Made by a program: the position numbers and the translations under genes. The notes beneath the pieces are model-generated. The model saw only the letters and a program-made list of their open reading frames with translations, was not told the origin of the DNA and made no database searches. Positions 35,291 to 49,200 of a stretch of 64,000 nucleotides of DNA are shown piece after piece. Source of the stretch: Corythoichthys intestinalis (lineage: Eukaryota; Chordata; Actinopteri; Syngnathiformes; Syngnathidae); NCBI RefSeq assembly GCF_030265065.1, contig NC_080397.1, forward strand, positions 28,971,001-29,035,000. The letters run 5' to 3'. The stretch's first letter is position 1; each line of letters begins with the position of its first letter.

Positions 35291-35385
35291 TCAACTCCGA
35301 TAGACTTCTACTTCATTTGAAATGAGCTGCTAATGCTCATCCTTCAATGAATAACGATCGCTGCTCTCCCTACCAGTCGAATATA

Positions 35386-36964
35386 CTGGTCCTTCTAAAA
35401 AAAAATTAGCATATTGTGATAAAGTTCATTATTTTCTGTAATGTACTGATAAACATTAGACTTTCATATATTTTAGATTCATTACAAACAACTGAAGTAG
35501 TTCAAGCCTTTTATTGTTTTCATATTGATGATTTTGGCAAAAAAGTCAAGAAAAAATGAAAATCTAAAGTCTACTAATCTAAAGAAGCTACTAACCTAAT
35601 CATCTGAATCAACGAATTAACTCAAAACCCCTGCGAAAGATTCCTAAGGCTTTTAAAAACTCCCAGCCTGGTTCATTACTCAAAACCGTAATCATGGGCA
35701 AGACTGCCGACCTGACGGCTGTCCAGAAAGCCATCATTGACAACCTCAGGCAAGAGGCTAAGACACAGAAAGAAATTTCTCAGCGAATAGGATGTTCCCA
35801 GAGTGCTGTATCAAGGCACCTCGGTGGGAAGGAAAACGTGTGGCAGGAAACGCTGCACAACCAGAAGAGGTGACCGCACCCTGAGAAAGATTGTGATGAA
35901 GGGCCGATTCCAGACCTTGGGGGACCTGCAGAAACAGTGGACTGAGTCTGGAGTAGAAACATCCAGAGCCACCGGGCACAGGTGTGTGCTGGAAATGGGC
36001 TACAGGTGCCGCATTCCCAAGGTCAAGCCACTTTTGAACCTGAAACAGCGGCAGAAGTGCCTGACCTGGGCTACAGAGAAGCAGCACTGGACTGTTGCTC
36101 AGTGGTCCAAAGTACTTTTTTCAGATGAAAGAAAATTTTGCATGTCATTCAGAAATCAAGGTGGCAGAGTTTGGAGGAAAACTAGGGAGAAGGAAATGCC
36201 AAAATGCCCGAAGTCCAGTGTGAAGTACCCACAGTTAGTGATGGTCTGGGGTGCCAAGTCAGCTGCTGGTGTTGGTCTACTGTGTTTTATCAAGGGCAGG
36301 GTCAATGCAGCTAGCTATCAGGAGATTTTGGAGCACTTCATGCCTCCATCTGCTGAAAAGCTTTATGGAAATGAAGATTTCATTTTTCAGCACGACCTGG
36401 CACCTGCTCACAGTGCCAAAACCACTGGTAAATGGTTTACTGACCATGGCATTACTGTGCTCAATTGGCCTGCCAACTCTCCTAACCTGAACCCCATAGA
36501 GAATTAGTGGGATATTGTGAAGAGGAAGTTGAGAGACACCAGACCCGACACTGTGGATGAGCTTAAGGCCGCTATCAAAGCATCCTGGGCCTCCACAACA
36601 CCTCAGCAGTGCCACAGGCTGATTGCTTCCATGCCACGCCGCATTGAAGTAGTCATTTGTGCAAAAGGATTCCCAACCAAGTATTGAGTGCATAACTGAT
36701 ATGATTAATTGAAGATTGACTTTTTTTTAATATTAAAAAACACCTTTTTATATTGGTCGGATGAAATATGCTCATTTTTTAGATAGGGATTTTTGGTTTT
36801 TCTTGACTTCTTTGCCAAAATCATCAATATTAAAACAATATAAGGCTTGAACTACTTCAGTTGTGTGTAATGAATCTAAAATATATGAAAGTCTAATGTT
36901 TGTCAGTACATTACAGAAAATAATGAACTTAATCACAATATGCTAATCTTTTGAGAAGGACTAG
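35386..36964 (+). mobile_element. Tc1-like element with long TIRs
   Basis: 1579 bp, TA on each side. TIRs of ~190 bp begin CTGGTCCTTCT and end AGAAGGACTAG. Within them ATTAGCATATTGTGAT and TACTGATAAACATTAGACTT are repeated in inverse at the other end. The transposase is on the plus strand. Confidence 0.92.
35695..36687 (+). pseudogene. Tc1-like transposase, one frameshift and one stop
   Basis: Starts MGKTADLTAVQKAIIDNLRQ (35695). The HTH SQRIGCSQSAVSRHL is followed by a one-base slip at about 35822. The frame then runs from KTCGRKRCTTRRGDRTLRKI to DWPANSP-type sequence at LNWPANSPNLNPIEN. A TAG at 36505 replaces the Leu or Trp codon before WDIVKRKLRDT, and the natural end is KGFPTKY at 36687. 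The catalytic residues D (LFSDERKF), D (FQHDLAPAHS) and E (NPIEN) are kept. Confidence 0.92.
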
Positions 36965-38400
36965 TATATAGGGCATCTAGCCCCGTCAATGGCAGTGTTG
37001 TGAGTCCCTTATAAAGTGTTAAACTTCATTTAATCAACTAAGCAGTTGTCTTTTTTCATTTATTATTTCAATGCTATGCCAAATTGACAAGACATTTGCA
37101 CTTCTATTCTATGGCAATGAAACAGCAGCAGATCATAGATGTGCGAAAGTGTTGTTTTACACAGTGAGTGAAGTAGTTTTCTTACTCAACATTTCGTGCC
37201 AAATACTTGTCAGATTCTTCCCCTCCTCTCGTCCAATTTGTTTGCTTTCATTCCTCTTCTGCTTGGTTGCCGTTTCATCTTTTGTTTTTTTTCTCCTTTG
37301 CCATTATGATTTGTCCCCCCGCTTGCTGTTATACTGTATTATGCTTGGGCCCGCTTCGCCCTGCCCACTTGGGATTGCGTGCGAGGCAGAGGAAGACATA
37401 CTGGCACCTGCAACTGCCAGACAAATGAAAGGAAGAGATGGCATGAAGGATTGGACAGCTGAATGGGGGGAGAGAACATGCCGTTCTAATTGGTCATTCT
37501 TTCCTTGCTAATTTATCCCTCCCTCCCCAACACAGATGTAAGGGGTGGGAAGAAGGGCAAAAAAAGGGGAGGGGGCGGGGGGTCCTCCAAGACCTTTTCT
37601 GCTCTTTACTGCAGAGTGAGCGCTGACCGTGAACATTGCCTGAGCTTGTGTAGGAGTGGGAAGCAGACTATGCCAATAAGCAGGGGAGGCGGCGGGGGTC
37701 AGAGTTGAGGCTTGCAGGTGTGGGTGCCAAAAGAAAATGCTAGACACCACTCATTCAATCTTAACCAGCTTCCCCCTCCTCCACACACGCACATACAACA
37801 AGCTCACGTGGAAAAAGTATTTGACCCCTGTTTTGCATTGCTTCCCCCTCATATTAAAATAATACAACTTTCAATGTTCATTTTAATCATTAAGGAATGG
37901 AAAAAAGAAATGACTTCCTCTCCTGAGTGTTTTTTTTTCTTTCTTTTTTTTTTACCTGTCCTGTTTCGCTACCCCGCCCCCCACACCAGATGATTGCGAG
38001 AGTTTGGTGCGTCAATCTTGCTTGTGACGCACACGTTGGGGTTCTGTGATAAGATGGCGTTGTGTATCATTTAACTATGGTGTGCTATTTATTTCATATT
38101 AGGTGTGTTAGAGTAGTACAAACAGTCCTACAGTACATATGAGAAACGATACTATTCCCTGATTGATTGTATTACGTGTGTCAGAGTAATGCAAACAGTT
38201 AGACGGTGCCTACGAGAAACGGTCCAATCTTTTTCATTTCCCCCTCATGAGCCCTGACAGGACTGATAAGGTGATTCACTTTACTGTGTCCAAGGGCATG
38301 GAGTGAAGTCTGCCTAAACTATAGTTAGATGCTTTACTATAATGACGGTGTTAGACTAATGCAAACAATTATATGGTGTGTGCGAGAAAGGTAACTATTC
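36965..38400. other. Intergenic with minisatellite-like repeat at 37990-38400
   Basis: A 146-codon plus-strand frame (37071-37511) has no family features, and I do not call it. From 38095 to 38400 a unit like GTGTTAGAGTAATGCAAACAG...GGTGCCTACGAGAAACG recurs about four times with divergence. 37990-38250 matches 52427-52710 inside a transposon. 37803-37830 and 39318-39349 may be the two ends of a Tc1-like element (AAAGTATTTGACCCCT and its inverse). Confidence 0.45.
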
Positions 38401-39134
38401 CCTTCAGGTCTGAGCATTAATAGGCTGACCCCCAACCTCTTCAATCTCTGCAGCAATGCTGACAGCACTCCTGCGACGATCTTTCAAAGAAATCATTTGG
38501 ATGTGACGCTCAGCACGTACGCTCAGCTTCTTTGGACGACCAACCTGAGGCCTGTTCTGAGTGGACCCTGCTCTTTTAAAACGCTGGATGATCTTAGCCA
38601 CTGTGCTGCAGCTCAGTTTCAGGGTGTTGGAAATCTTCTTGTAGCCTTGGCCATCTTCATGTAGCGCAACAATACGTCTTTTAAGATCCTAAGAGAGTTC
38701 ATTGCAATGTGGTGCCATGTTGGAACTTTGTAGTGACCAGTATGAGAGTGAGTGTGAGCGCGTGAGAGCGTGAGAGCATGAGTGTGAGAGCTGCACTACA
38801 AATTTGAACACACCTGCTCCCTATGCACACCTGGACCTAGTAACACTAACGAGTCACATGACATTTTGGAGGGAAAATGACATGCAGTACTCAATTTGGA
38901 CATTTAGGGATGTAGTTTCGAAGGGTTGTACTTACTTTTGTTGCCAGGGGTTTAGATATTATGGCTATATTTTGAGTTATTTTGAGGGGAAAATAAATTA
39001 ACTCTATTATATAAGCTGCACACAGACTACTTTTCATTGTGTCAAAGTGTCATTTTGTAAGTGTTGTCCCATGAAAAGATATACTTAAATATCTACAGAA
39101 ATGCGAAGGGTGTACTCACTTTTGTGATACACTG
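38401..39134 (-). mobile_element. Tc1-like element, left-truncated, N-terminal half of transposase
   Basis: Right end CTCACTTTTGTGATACACTG, the same family as the fold-back at 30851-31734. The minus-strand start MAPHCNELS (about 38718) is followed by a stop, then HEDGQGYKKISNTLKLS, the hook VGRPKKLSVRAER and EIEEVGGQPINAQT. The sequence ends abruptly at 38401, so the DDE domain is absent. This copy shows what the fold-back was made from. Confidence 0.88.
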
Positions 39135-40279
39135 CAAATCACTCGTTAGTGTGGACATGTTGACATCTTATTCTATGCTACCTGATCGCTAACCTTGGCA
39201 CCGACAATCTCCGTTACTGTCTACTTGTAGGTTGTCATGCGTGAACCCGCTCAGACATGTGATAGTCCTGCAGAAAACTGGAAATCCTGCTCGGGGGCCG
39301 CCCCGGAGAAAAGAATTTGAGAGGGGTCAAATACTTTCTCATGGCCCTGTATATACCCAAACAATGGTAAACACTAGCAGGGTTATGTAAGGAATGGTAA
39401 CCTTTTGCTCAGCCTGCCTGTTCAAGGCAATGGTTGACAAGGTCCGTGTGGGAATATTATCATCAAAATGACACCTTTTTGGAAAAGAAGCAGATTACTG
39501 AAGATGTAGTTGTTTAATTTCACATTTAATGGGTGTGCAGGCACTCCGGGGAGAATAAAATGTGTATGATAAGTAATAAAGTGGCACTGAACTAGTGTTC
39601 CAATATTGTAAACTGTTTTATGCATAATATAGGTTGAAATGGGATAATGCCCCGCATTGTTTTCGTCAATGATGACGAAAATATTTTGTCTACAAATACT
39701 TTTCCATGACGATGACGAGAACATAACAAATGCCAGTTTTTGTCTGATGAGACGACACAAAAAATAATTTATAGTTTACGTCATATATTCACAATGTGTG
39801 ACACTTTCTTATCGTACGTGAAGTTAATCAGCCTGCACTGTAGCAGTGTTAGGGTCGTTACATGCCCTGCGCCCTCCCATTTAACTGGTGGTTAACTAAT
39901 TCACCACTAAAGGCATACGCTTTATAAACAATGATATTTTTTTGAGCCAGGCTGCACTCCGGACTTCTTTATTTTGAAACACATAGTAAAATTTGTTTTA
40001 TCTTGGCAAGAAAGAGTATGCTACGTTGCTTTAGCCTTTAAAGGTCTGTGCTGAGTGACCATCACACACTAAATGGCGTGGGTGGCGTGGCTCAGTGGTA
40101 GAGTAGTTGTCCCCCACCACAGAGGTTGTGGGTTCAATTCTCCGCCCTGATAAACTTGCCTAAGTGTCCTTGAGCAAGATGCTGAACCACACGTTGCTCC
40201 TGGTGCTGTGTCACCAGTAGGTGGCTGGTGAGATAGTGTAAAGAGCTTTGAGCACTTTGAAAGGCGGAAAAGCGTTATA

Positions 40280-41844
<1,565 letters not shown>

Positions 41845-42212
41845 TATAACACCATTTACCATTAAATTTAACTTGTCGTGTTAGCATAGCATTAGCATTA
41901 ACTTTAAGGTAGCGAGCGTGCTTAAACTGTTGTATTGTTTTCATTTTGTTGGTGTCGGCTACAGGTTACTGTACTTGTGGTGCAGTACAACTACAGTAAG
42001 CCATAGCAGACACGATTTGACTATTGTACTTGCCTCACTTTGGTTGAGTTAACAAGGAAGTGTCCCAAAAAATGCTCCAAACCATCAGCAAGAGACACTA
42101 AATGAACAGGACGTACCATGGAAATGCCTGAAAAATCAACCGGAAATGATCCTAAATTGACAGAAAGTGACCAATTACAAGGAAGTAAAAATTAAACTTT
42201 ACTAAATTAAGT

Positions 42213-42475
42213 CATTGCCTGCCATTGACAACAATAGATGTCCAATTCACTCATATTGGAAGACTTGGTTGCAAATACTCCTCTTTATGTGCCATTGGGC
42301 ACTCTCCTTTTGACATTCACTTAAACTGGGAGGTCTGGCTCTGGATACTCATCTTTCAGTGCCATTGACAGCGCTAGACGTCCAATCTATTTTTCGCCGC
42401 CTCCCAGTCAAAATAGACTGAACGTGGAGCGCCATCAATGGCACTGAAAGATGAGCCAAATTAACTTATTTGGCC
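42213..42475. repeat. Cluster of palindromic GACGTCCAAT-family repeats
   Basis: At least two inverted units lie side by side: GCCATTGACAACAATAGATG..., and GCCATTGACAGCGCTAGACG with its inverse GGAGCGCCATCAATGGCAC. The richest site for this family in the window. Confidence 0.7.
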
Positions 42476-42633
42476 AAAATTAAACCAAAATGAGTTTGAG
42501 CAATTTTCTGTTGCAATTTTCCAAATTGCAATTTGGAACCAGGAAGTAAAAACGAAATCTAACCTGAAACATCGAATTACCGTAATACGCCTCGCTACCC
42601 GCTAGTGCCCACAGAACCCTCCTGAAGCAGACG

Positions 42634-42980
42634 TTTAAAGTGACTGAATATTTTATTTTTGTTTAATTGTGAAATAGCGAAGCTTGGTGTCATTAAAGAA
42701 CAACTGAAGTCCACGTCTCCGCGATGCATTAAAGTCCCTAAACCCATTGCCAAATTCCACAAGTTTCCCATATACACAGTCCCCGGACGGCTTATCAGAG
42801 ATATGAGTATTCAAATTAGATCCAGTCAGCTACATATGAATGAGAAAGCAGACTCCTGCAGAAAAGCCCTAAAAGGACAAGCTAAAGTAGCTTGAAAAAT
42901 GACATACTGGGCCAAATCATTGTGAAACCTGGCAAAAGGGTATCCAAGATGATAGAAAAAACTTTAGTGCCACTTTAAAG
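42634..42980. mobile_element. Possible piggyBac-like MITE
   Basis: TTTAAAGTGACTGAA at the left and GTGCCACTTTAAAG at the right suggest TTAA-flanked inverted ends like those at 46161-47823. The internal sequence is unrelated. Weak call. Confidence 0.35.
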
Positions 42981-43296
42981 AAGTACATTTCCCATTGTAA
43001 AAAAAAAAAATGCTTAAAACCTTCCCTTGTAACAGATTTCCAAAATGTTGAATGTTTGACATTTCACTGACATTTGGAATTATTTTATTGAAAAATCCGC
43101 TTTCAAGACTTTTGGTCATGCCAATATCTTTTTCATCAACAATTTGGCCATCTTTGAACAAAAAAATCTTCATCCAATGGTTGCAGAAAACTGAAAGTAC
43201 TCCAAAATGCTGCCCGCGCTCCACTGACCCCAGGTTGGATTCCCGCAAGAAAGGTACCACTGAGTCACGAGGGGTATCGACAAACTCGCCGAAATA

Positions 43297-46200
43297 CTAT
43301 TGTATTTTCTTGCTTTCACCTTTGATTGTTTTGCTCTTGCAAAGAACGCAGCAGAGGAGGACAGACCCGACAAGAGTCATCAGTAAGAGGAGAAGCAGGT
43401 CCAGCAGGCATCTCTGGAACCACGGCTGCTGCAGTGAGGTTGGCTTCAGGTGAGCGCCCCCTCCGCTGTGCAGGATATGCTCCACCCACTGCACGAGACG
43501 AAGCGCGGGGGGTACGGGGTGTGATCTGTGAATGCGGCTGAGGGACAAAGCTGCTGACTTGAACCTAGAGAGAATCATGGGAGGGATTGGATCAGCTTTA
43601 TTTGCCACCTGCTAGATTGTTATTGCTCTTTCTCGTAATGCTGCATTTGTTCCGAGTATTTTTTTCTGTTAAACATAAAATATAGCGGTCCGCACACGCA
43701 AGCACACACCTGGCATCCTGTATTAGAGTTTGTACGGTAGTGTGCAGCAGCTCGCCGGTGATCCGGGCGGGGCTGACGGTGAGGCCCAGACCCTTTGCTT
43801 CAGCCCTCACCACATTGTCAAACTGATCTCCGAAGAGGGGGATGCCTAGCACGGGGACGGCGTGATAAACCGCCTGCAGGAGACTGTTCTGACCTCCGTG
43901 CGTGATGAAGAGACACACCTTGTCATGTCCTTGAAAGAAATGACAATGGATAATTTGAAAATTCACACTCACATTTGAAGCTATGGATAATTTAGAAGGG
44001 TATCAAACTCATTTGTGTCACGGGCCACATTGTAATTATGGTTTCATTTGAAGCCATTGTGTCCGCCCAGCTAGGGCTGCCACAATTAATTAACCCAAAA
44101 CTACCGTAAGTTTTTTACTTTAAGGCGCACCTGACCATAAGCTGCCACCCACCCACCAAATTTGACACAAAAACAATTGTTCACAGATAAGCCGCACTGG
44201 ACTATTAGCTGCAGCTGTCCTCACTGTATTAGGGGATATTTACACCAAAAGATATTAACCGGTAACACTTTATTTGACAGCGGCATCATACGACTGTCAT
44301 TAGATCAAATGAACGACCATGCTCTCCTCACCTGCTCTCAGACTTGTTGTCCAACATGCCTCCTAGCATGCATTGCAGAGCTACAGATGTAAATAACAAT
44401 CAAAATTCATGTTTTGTGCTGAATATTTATTCAGTTACTGTTCTAGTTGTTTAATTGATTGCTAGTTATGGTATTTAGTAACACTTTATTTGACAGAGGG
44501 TCCATAACACTGTAATTACAAAATCGTAATTATGACATGACGCTGCCGTGACCATTACTGAATGCTTATAACATATGTCATTTAGAGTTATCCGACAAAT
44601 TATCTCAATTTTGAGAGATCCGAGCTGGACATAAATGGAGCTAGTGACATAATTTGCCTGATGACACTAAATGACATCTGTCATAAGCATTCAGTAATGC
44701 CCATGATCGTGTCATGTCATAATTATGACGGTCTTATGACAGTCTTATGACGCCGCTGTCAAATAAAGTGTTCCCTATTAACCCAAATAAATCAACAAAT
44801 AAGCTGCACTGGACTATAAACTGCGGGATTCAAAACGAAGGAAAAAATTAACGGCTTATAGACCGAAAATTACGGTAAATGATTATCAAATGAATCCACA
44901 ACTATTTCAATAGTAATCATTTAAGAACGTTGTTGAACTAATTTTTTTTTTTTTTAATGAGTATTTAACAACATTTTTTAATTAAAAAAGGTAAGAAACA
45001 GGAAATATTTATGTTTTACATCTTTAGATGTTTTTTCAATTTGAATGTGCTATTTGGAGACTTTTAAACTCACGACTGACACCTCCAGCCAACAGTGTAA
45101 CTGCAGCTCGTGAATGGCACACATGCTTGTACAAGTACGAAAATTAAGCAACTATTGTTTGGCCCATCACATCATCACCAGAAACATAAAAACAGTACGT
45201 AGCAAGTCTTATGTGGGTTGGAAAAGTGTGTTTGGCAAGCAGAGACTAGGTAAAAAAAAAACGCTGCTGGCGTGGGGAAGCCCGAAGTCTCTCTGTTAAA
45301 GGGAAGAAAAGGGGCTTTTCAGGGCAGTGCCATTTAAAATGTCAGGGCTCTGTTTACTCATCAGGGCACTGGTGGAGCATGCATGGAGTAGAAAAGTATT
45401 TTAAATGAACACAAAAGATTCCATATAGTACCTTTACAAAAAAAAAAAAAAATCTTTAAATTTTTGTTTTTAACTAAATAAATAACTGAAGACAATATTT
45501 ACTATTTTTAACCTTTTTTAAATCAATTTTTTAAAGTAAAAAAAATTGTAAAGCAATAAAAAAAATACAAATTATTTTTGTTATCATTATTAGTAGTAGT
45601 ACTATTTTTAATTGCTTTTCAATTTTTTCTGTTTTCTTTTTTTTACTTTACAAAAACTGATTTTTGAATTTAAAACATGGTGGGTGGGCAGTAAATATTT
45701 TATGATTTCTGTGGCAACAAGGTCAATGCTAATGATTTACTTTAGCGAACCACATTAAAAGATGTGGCAGGCCCGTCTTAAGCTTGACACCTTTTACATA
45801 GAGTCTACAATGAACCTAAACAAACATTTTACCTAAATAAACAATAAAGAGACATGCATAGTACAATAAAGATGACAAACACCAAGTAAGTCATTGAGAG
45901 GCAGCCAGTCCACAAGTAGGACATTGGAAGGTTTGCTCAGGTGATGCGGCCAACGCTCGCGGTCGTACCTGCAAGTCAAAAGAAACATCAGGTTAAAAAC
46001 AGTGTTGTTTTTGGCAGCCCTTTTAAATTTTTTATTAGCCTTTTAGACAAAAATACTTATTCGGCATATTTTAGTTGATTCAAAACGGGTTAGCCTTCAT
46101 CTATTTTTTTCAACTAATACTCAAGCAGTTTATGTCTGCATAGATTCAAAGGTTTTAGTCTTAAAGTGCGTACAATGGGAGAAACATTTTTTAAATAGCA

Positions 46201-49200
46201 TCATTATGTGAATTACAATCATATTTTGAGACGATTCGACTATATACAACAATTTAGCAAAGCGCAGATGACGAGAGATTAGTCTTTTAATCTGCCGATT
46301 AGCCACGCCTACCATTATAGGGCTCTAGCGCCCCCAACAGGTGGATGACGTCAGAGTGAGAATGGGCTCATCGGTTTTACTATACAGCCCATTGAGGGGG
46401 AATTATTCAGAATGAGGAAAACGCGACGAAGCGAGCCGCAAAATGTCATTGTTTCAGTCTCTCTACTCCCAATATTTTTTACAGGATATTCTTTTTATCC
46501 AAGTATTTTCCCCAATAGCTAAATAAATGGCATGGTCATGACAAATAACAGTCTTGTGCTAAATGGAATATAAAATAAGAAAAATGCATTTATTCAGGAC
46601 AACATGGCAAAATTACTCCATAATGGTCAAAACTTTTGACTTCACCTTTACTGTCGCACCTCCCGAACGATATTTTATGCCACCTAAATCGGGTTTATGT
46701 AATTTCCCTTCCCCGGCTTCGGAGAATGTAAACAAACCAAGAGGCGTGACAGCTAGCCGACATGCTAACCCATACCGAGAGATTGTTTCAAACTAGCCCG
46801 GATCATTTCACATGACGGGCAGTCGATTGTCGACTGCCCGCCCGGCGGCGAACAAGTTAGAGCTTGTCGTTCCCCTGCCTAGGGCAGAGGGCTCGTTTGT
46901 GGGGAAGCACCTGGACAATAACCGCCGAACAAACCGGCTGACGTCGGAGGAGCGTGTAGCTGCCAAATGGTTAACACGAATATGGCAAAATAATGCTTTA
47001 CTACACGGCGAAGTCATAAACAGCGAGAGACTCATACAGAGGGTGGCTGCAGTTGTTATGCAGCTAACATGACAATATGTGTATGAGCAGAGCTTTTTAC
47101 ATGCCCAGCCATGATCAAATGTAAGTAGTCCTTTATTTAAAGAAAGTTTGTAGTGTTTACTTTGTAATCGCTGTATTCGCGGCTAGTTGGAAAATTTGAC
47201 AGAACACAGGCACATGAAGAGGGCAGTAAGCCGAGTATAATGCTCTCCCGGCGGGGGGATGTGCGACAAGCCGCCGATCGTCGGCCGGGGGGACAAGGAG
47301 CATGTCAGCCACAAAATGCAAGACACCTACATATTAAAATGATCCCAGTATTTGACATAATACAAAACACAATGTTTACTCACTTCCTCATAAGTCCCAT
47401 GGTCCCACAGTAGTAGGGCTTGTTTTGGCCAATATCCACCGGTACATGGGAACCTTTTGAAACCCCAAAAAGGCTCACAAGCATCTCCCTCGTACAGAAA
47501 GATTTTTCTGCAGCCGTTTGGCTGGCGTGATGCGAAAAATAAACAAATTAATCCACAAAATGAGCTGAATCCTTAGTCCATCTCATACAACAGTACGGCT
47601 GTATAGAGAAGAGGACTCCTTCTCCCGTACATGTCACAGCGCCCTCTTCCTCAATGCAAGACCAAAGCCGGAAGTCTGTCATTTTAGTAGCGCGGGATTC
47701 AAAAAATTGAATATATATATTGATCGCTTCTTCACACATCCAAGTGGTCCATTTCATTCAGGACCATAACATACTGCGTGTATTATGAAATAAACATGCT
47801 TTCTCGTGTCAAAGGCACTTTAAAGTTTTCCAAAAATTTTGAATGAACAAGATTGTATACAAGTAATATTACACAGCATACATTTTGAAAAATGTACGCC
47901 AACTACTATTATCAAAACCAGGTTCAAACATGCACTAAATAAGAAGCGTGCCTGTCTGCCATTATTAAAAACGAGATGTAAACTGCTATCAAGTTATGTT
48001 CACACCACCAAACGCACCTTCTTTCGATGAAAATACACACTAGAGCTACCCCGACTAGTCGACGTTGTCGACGTCATCGATGACGTAAATGCGTCGACGG
48101 GCAAAACATACCGTCGACGGGTAATGACGGGTTAAAAAAAAAAATTACATGCGGATGAAGTTTAGAATGGCGGCCGCTCGCGATGCAACCGGTTGTTACT
48201 GGCTCCCCCAATGGGGCTGCTGTTATTTCAGTGTGACCAGCATTGTCAGATTGAGCAAAGAGGAAGAAAGTGGGCGAGCGAGAGAGAGGGAGCGAGCTCG
48301 GTGAGGTGGGGAAAGTGCGCGGGTACCGCGGAGTTCAGTGGCAGCCTCCCCCACGTTTTTGTTTTGGTCAATAAAAGTATCTAAAAAGAGCCATCCGACG
48401 CCTCTCGGTGTTTTTATGCCCGCTGCCGCCTTCCAGGGGAAGAAATCGTACGAACCGACGACAACGAGCCAAGTGAATCGCCGGTGTCTTCACTACGGCA
48501 AGGAGTTGAAAACACCGCCAATTACCAAAAATGGCAGAATTGGTGACACGTGAAAGTGGCATAAAGCCAAAAAAGCGGACCAGAGTAGCCAGAGCCTGGA
48601 ATTATTTCAAGGAAAATATGGAGGGTGCCACTGTGTCTACTCTTTGCTAAACTGAGCTCGCATACCACTGTAGCACGTCAGCTATGAACGAACACTTGAA
48701 GCGCCGTCACCCAAGAATAATTTTCGAAGACAACAAGAAACAACAAGCTAGCGGATTGTAAGTCCATACAACTTTCTAACGATTTTTAAAAAATGGAAGT
48801 TACCTTCATGTGCATCGTATCAATGTGCATTTGTATTTACTAAAATAATTACTATAGATATTATATAATAATACATTTTTTAAAATTATTATTAAATGTA
48901 TTAGGATCATGGAAACATTGTGTATATACATATAGTAGTATACTATATTTAAATAAATTAATTAATACTATATATTTAATTTTTGTTACTGTGAGTATGT
49001 GTGCCTCATTCAAAATAATTGTGGTAATATTTCAGTGTGCCCTCTACTTGATCTATTTTCAGGTTAAAACAAACAAAAGTTGAACAGTTTTTTCCCCTCC
49101 CACAAAAATGCGGAATGCACACCAGAAAAAGCATCTGAACTCACACAAAGTATTCTGAAAATGGTTGTCCGGGACATTGCAATTCATTTTAACATTTAGA

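Larger units (their letters stand above)
43996..45795. mobile_element. hAT-like element with nested TIR elements (UGT intron)
   Basis: TATCAAACTCATTTGTGTCACG...GGGCCAC at the left is mirrored by GGCCCGTCTTAAGCTTGACACC at the right (about 45763-45792). The body is AT-rich and non-coding. Two nested elements are listed separately. Confidence 0.55.

Noticed and set aside
37071-37511. 146-codon plus-strand frame as a membrane protein gene
   Set aside because: The hydrophobic stretch comes from T-rich sequence. No family motif, no splice or promoter support, and there is a frame of similar quality on the opposite strand.
37803-39349. A single Tc1-like element spanning this region
   Set aside because: Only short stretches (AAAGTATTTGACCCCT and its inverse) match at the two sides, and no transposase of that family lies between. 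Noted in the feature list only as possible relic ends.
40088-40140. A functional tRNA gene
   Set aside because: A and B boxes are present but the cloverleaf is not. The flanking body and tail are those of a SINE.
46812-47072. 86-codon frame as a domesticated gene
   Set aside because: No recognisable domain. Located inside a TTAA-bordered element with no other support.
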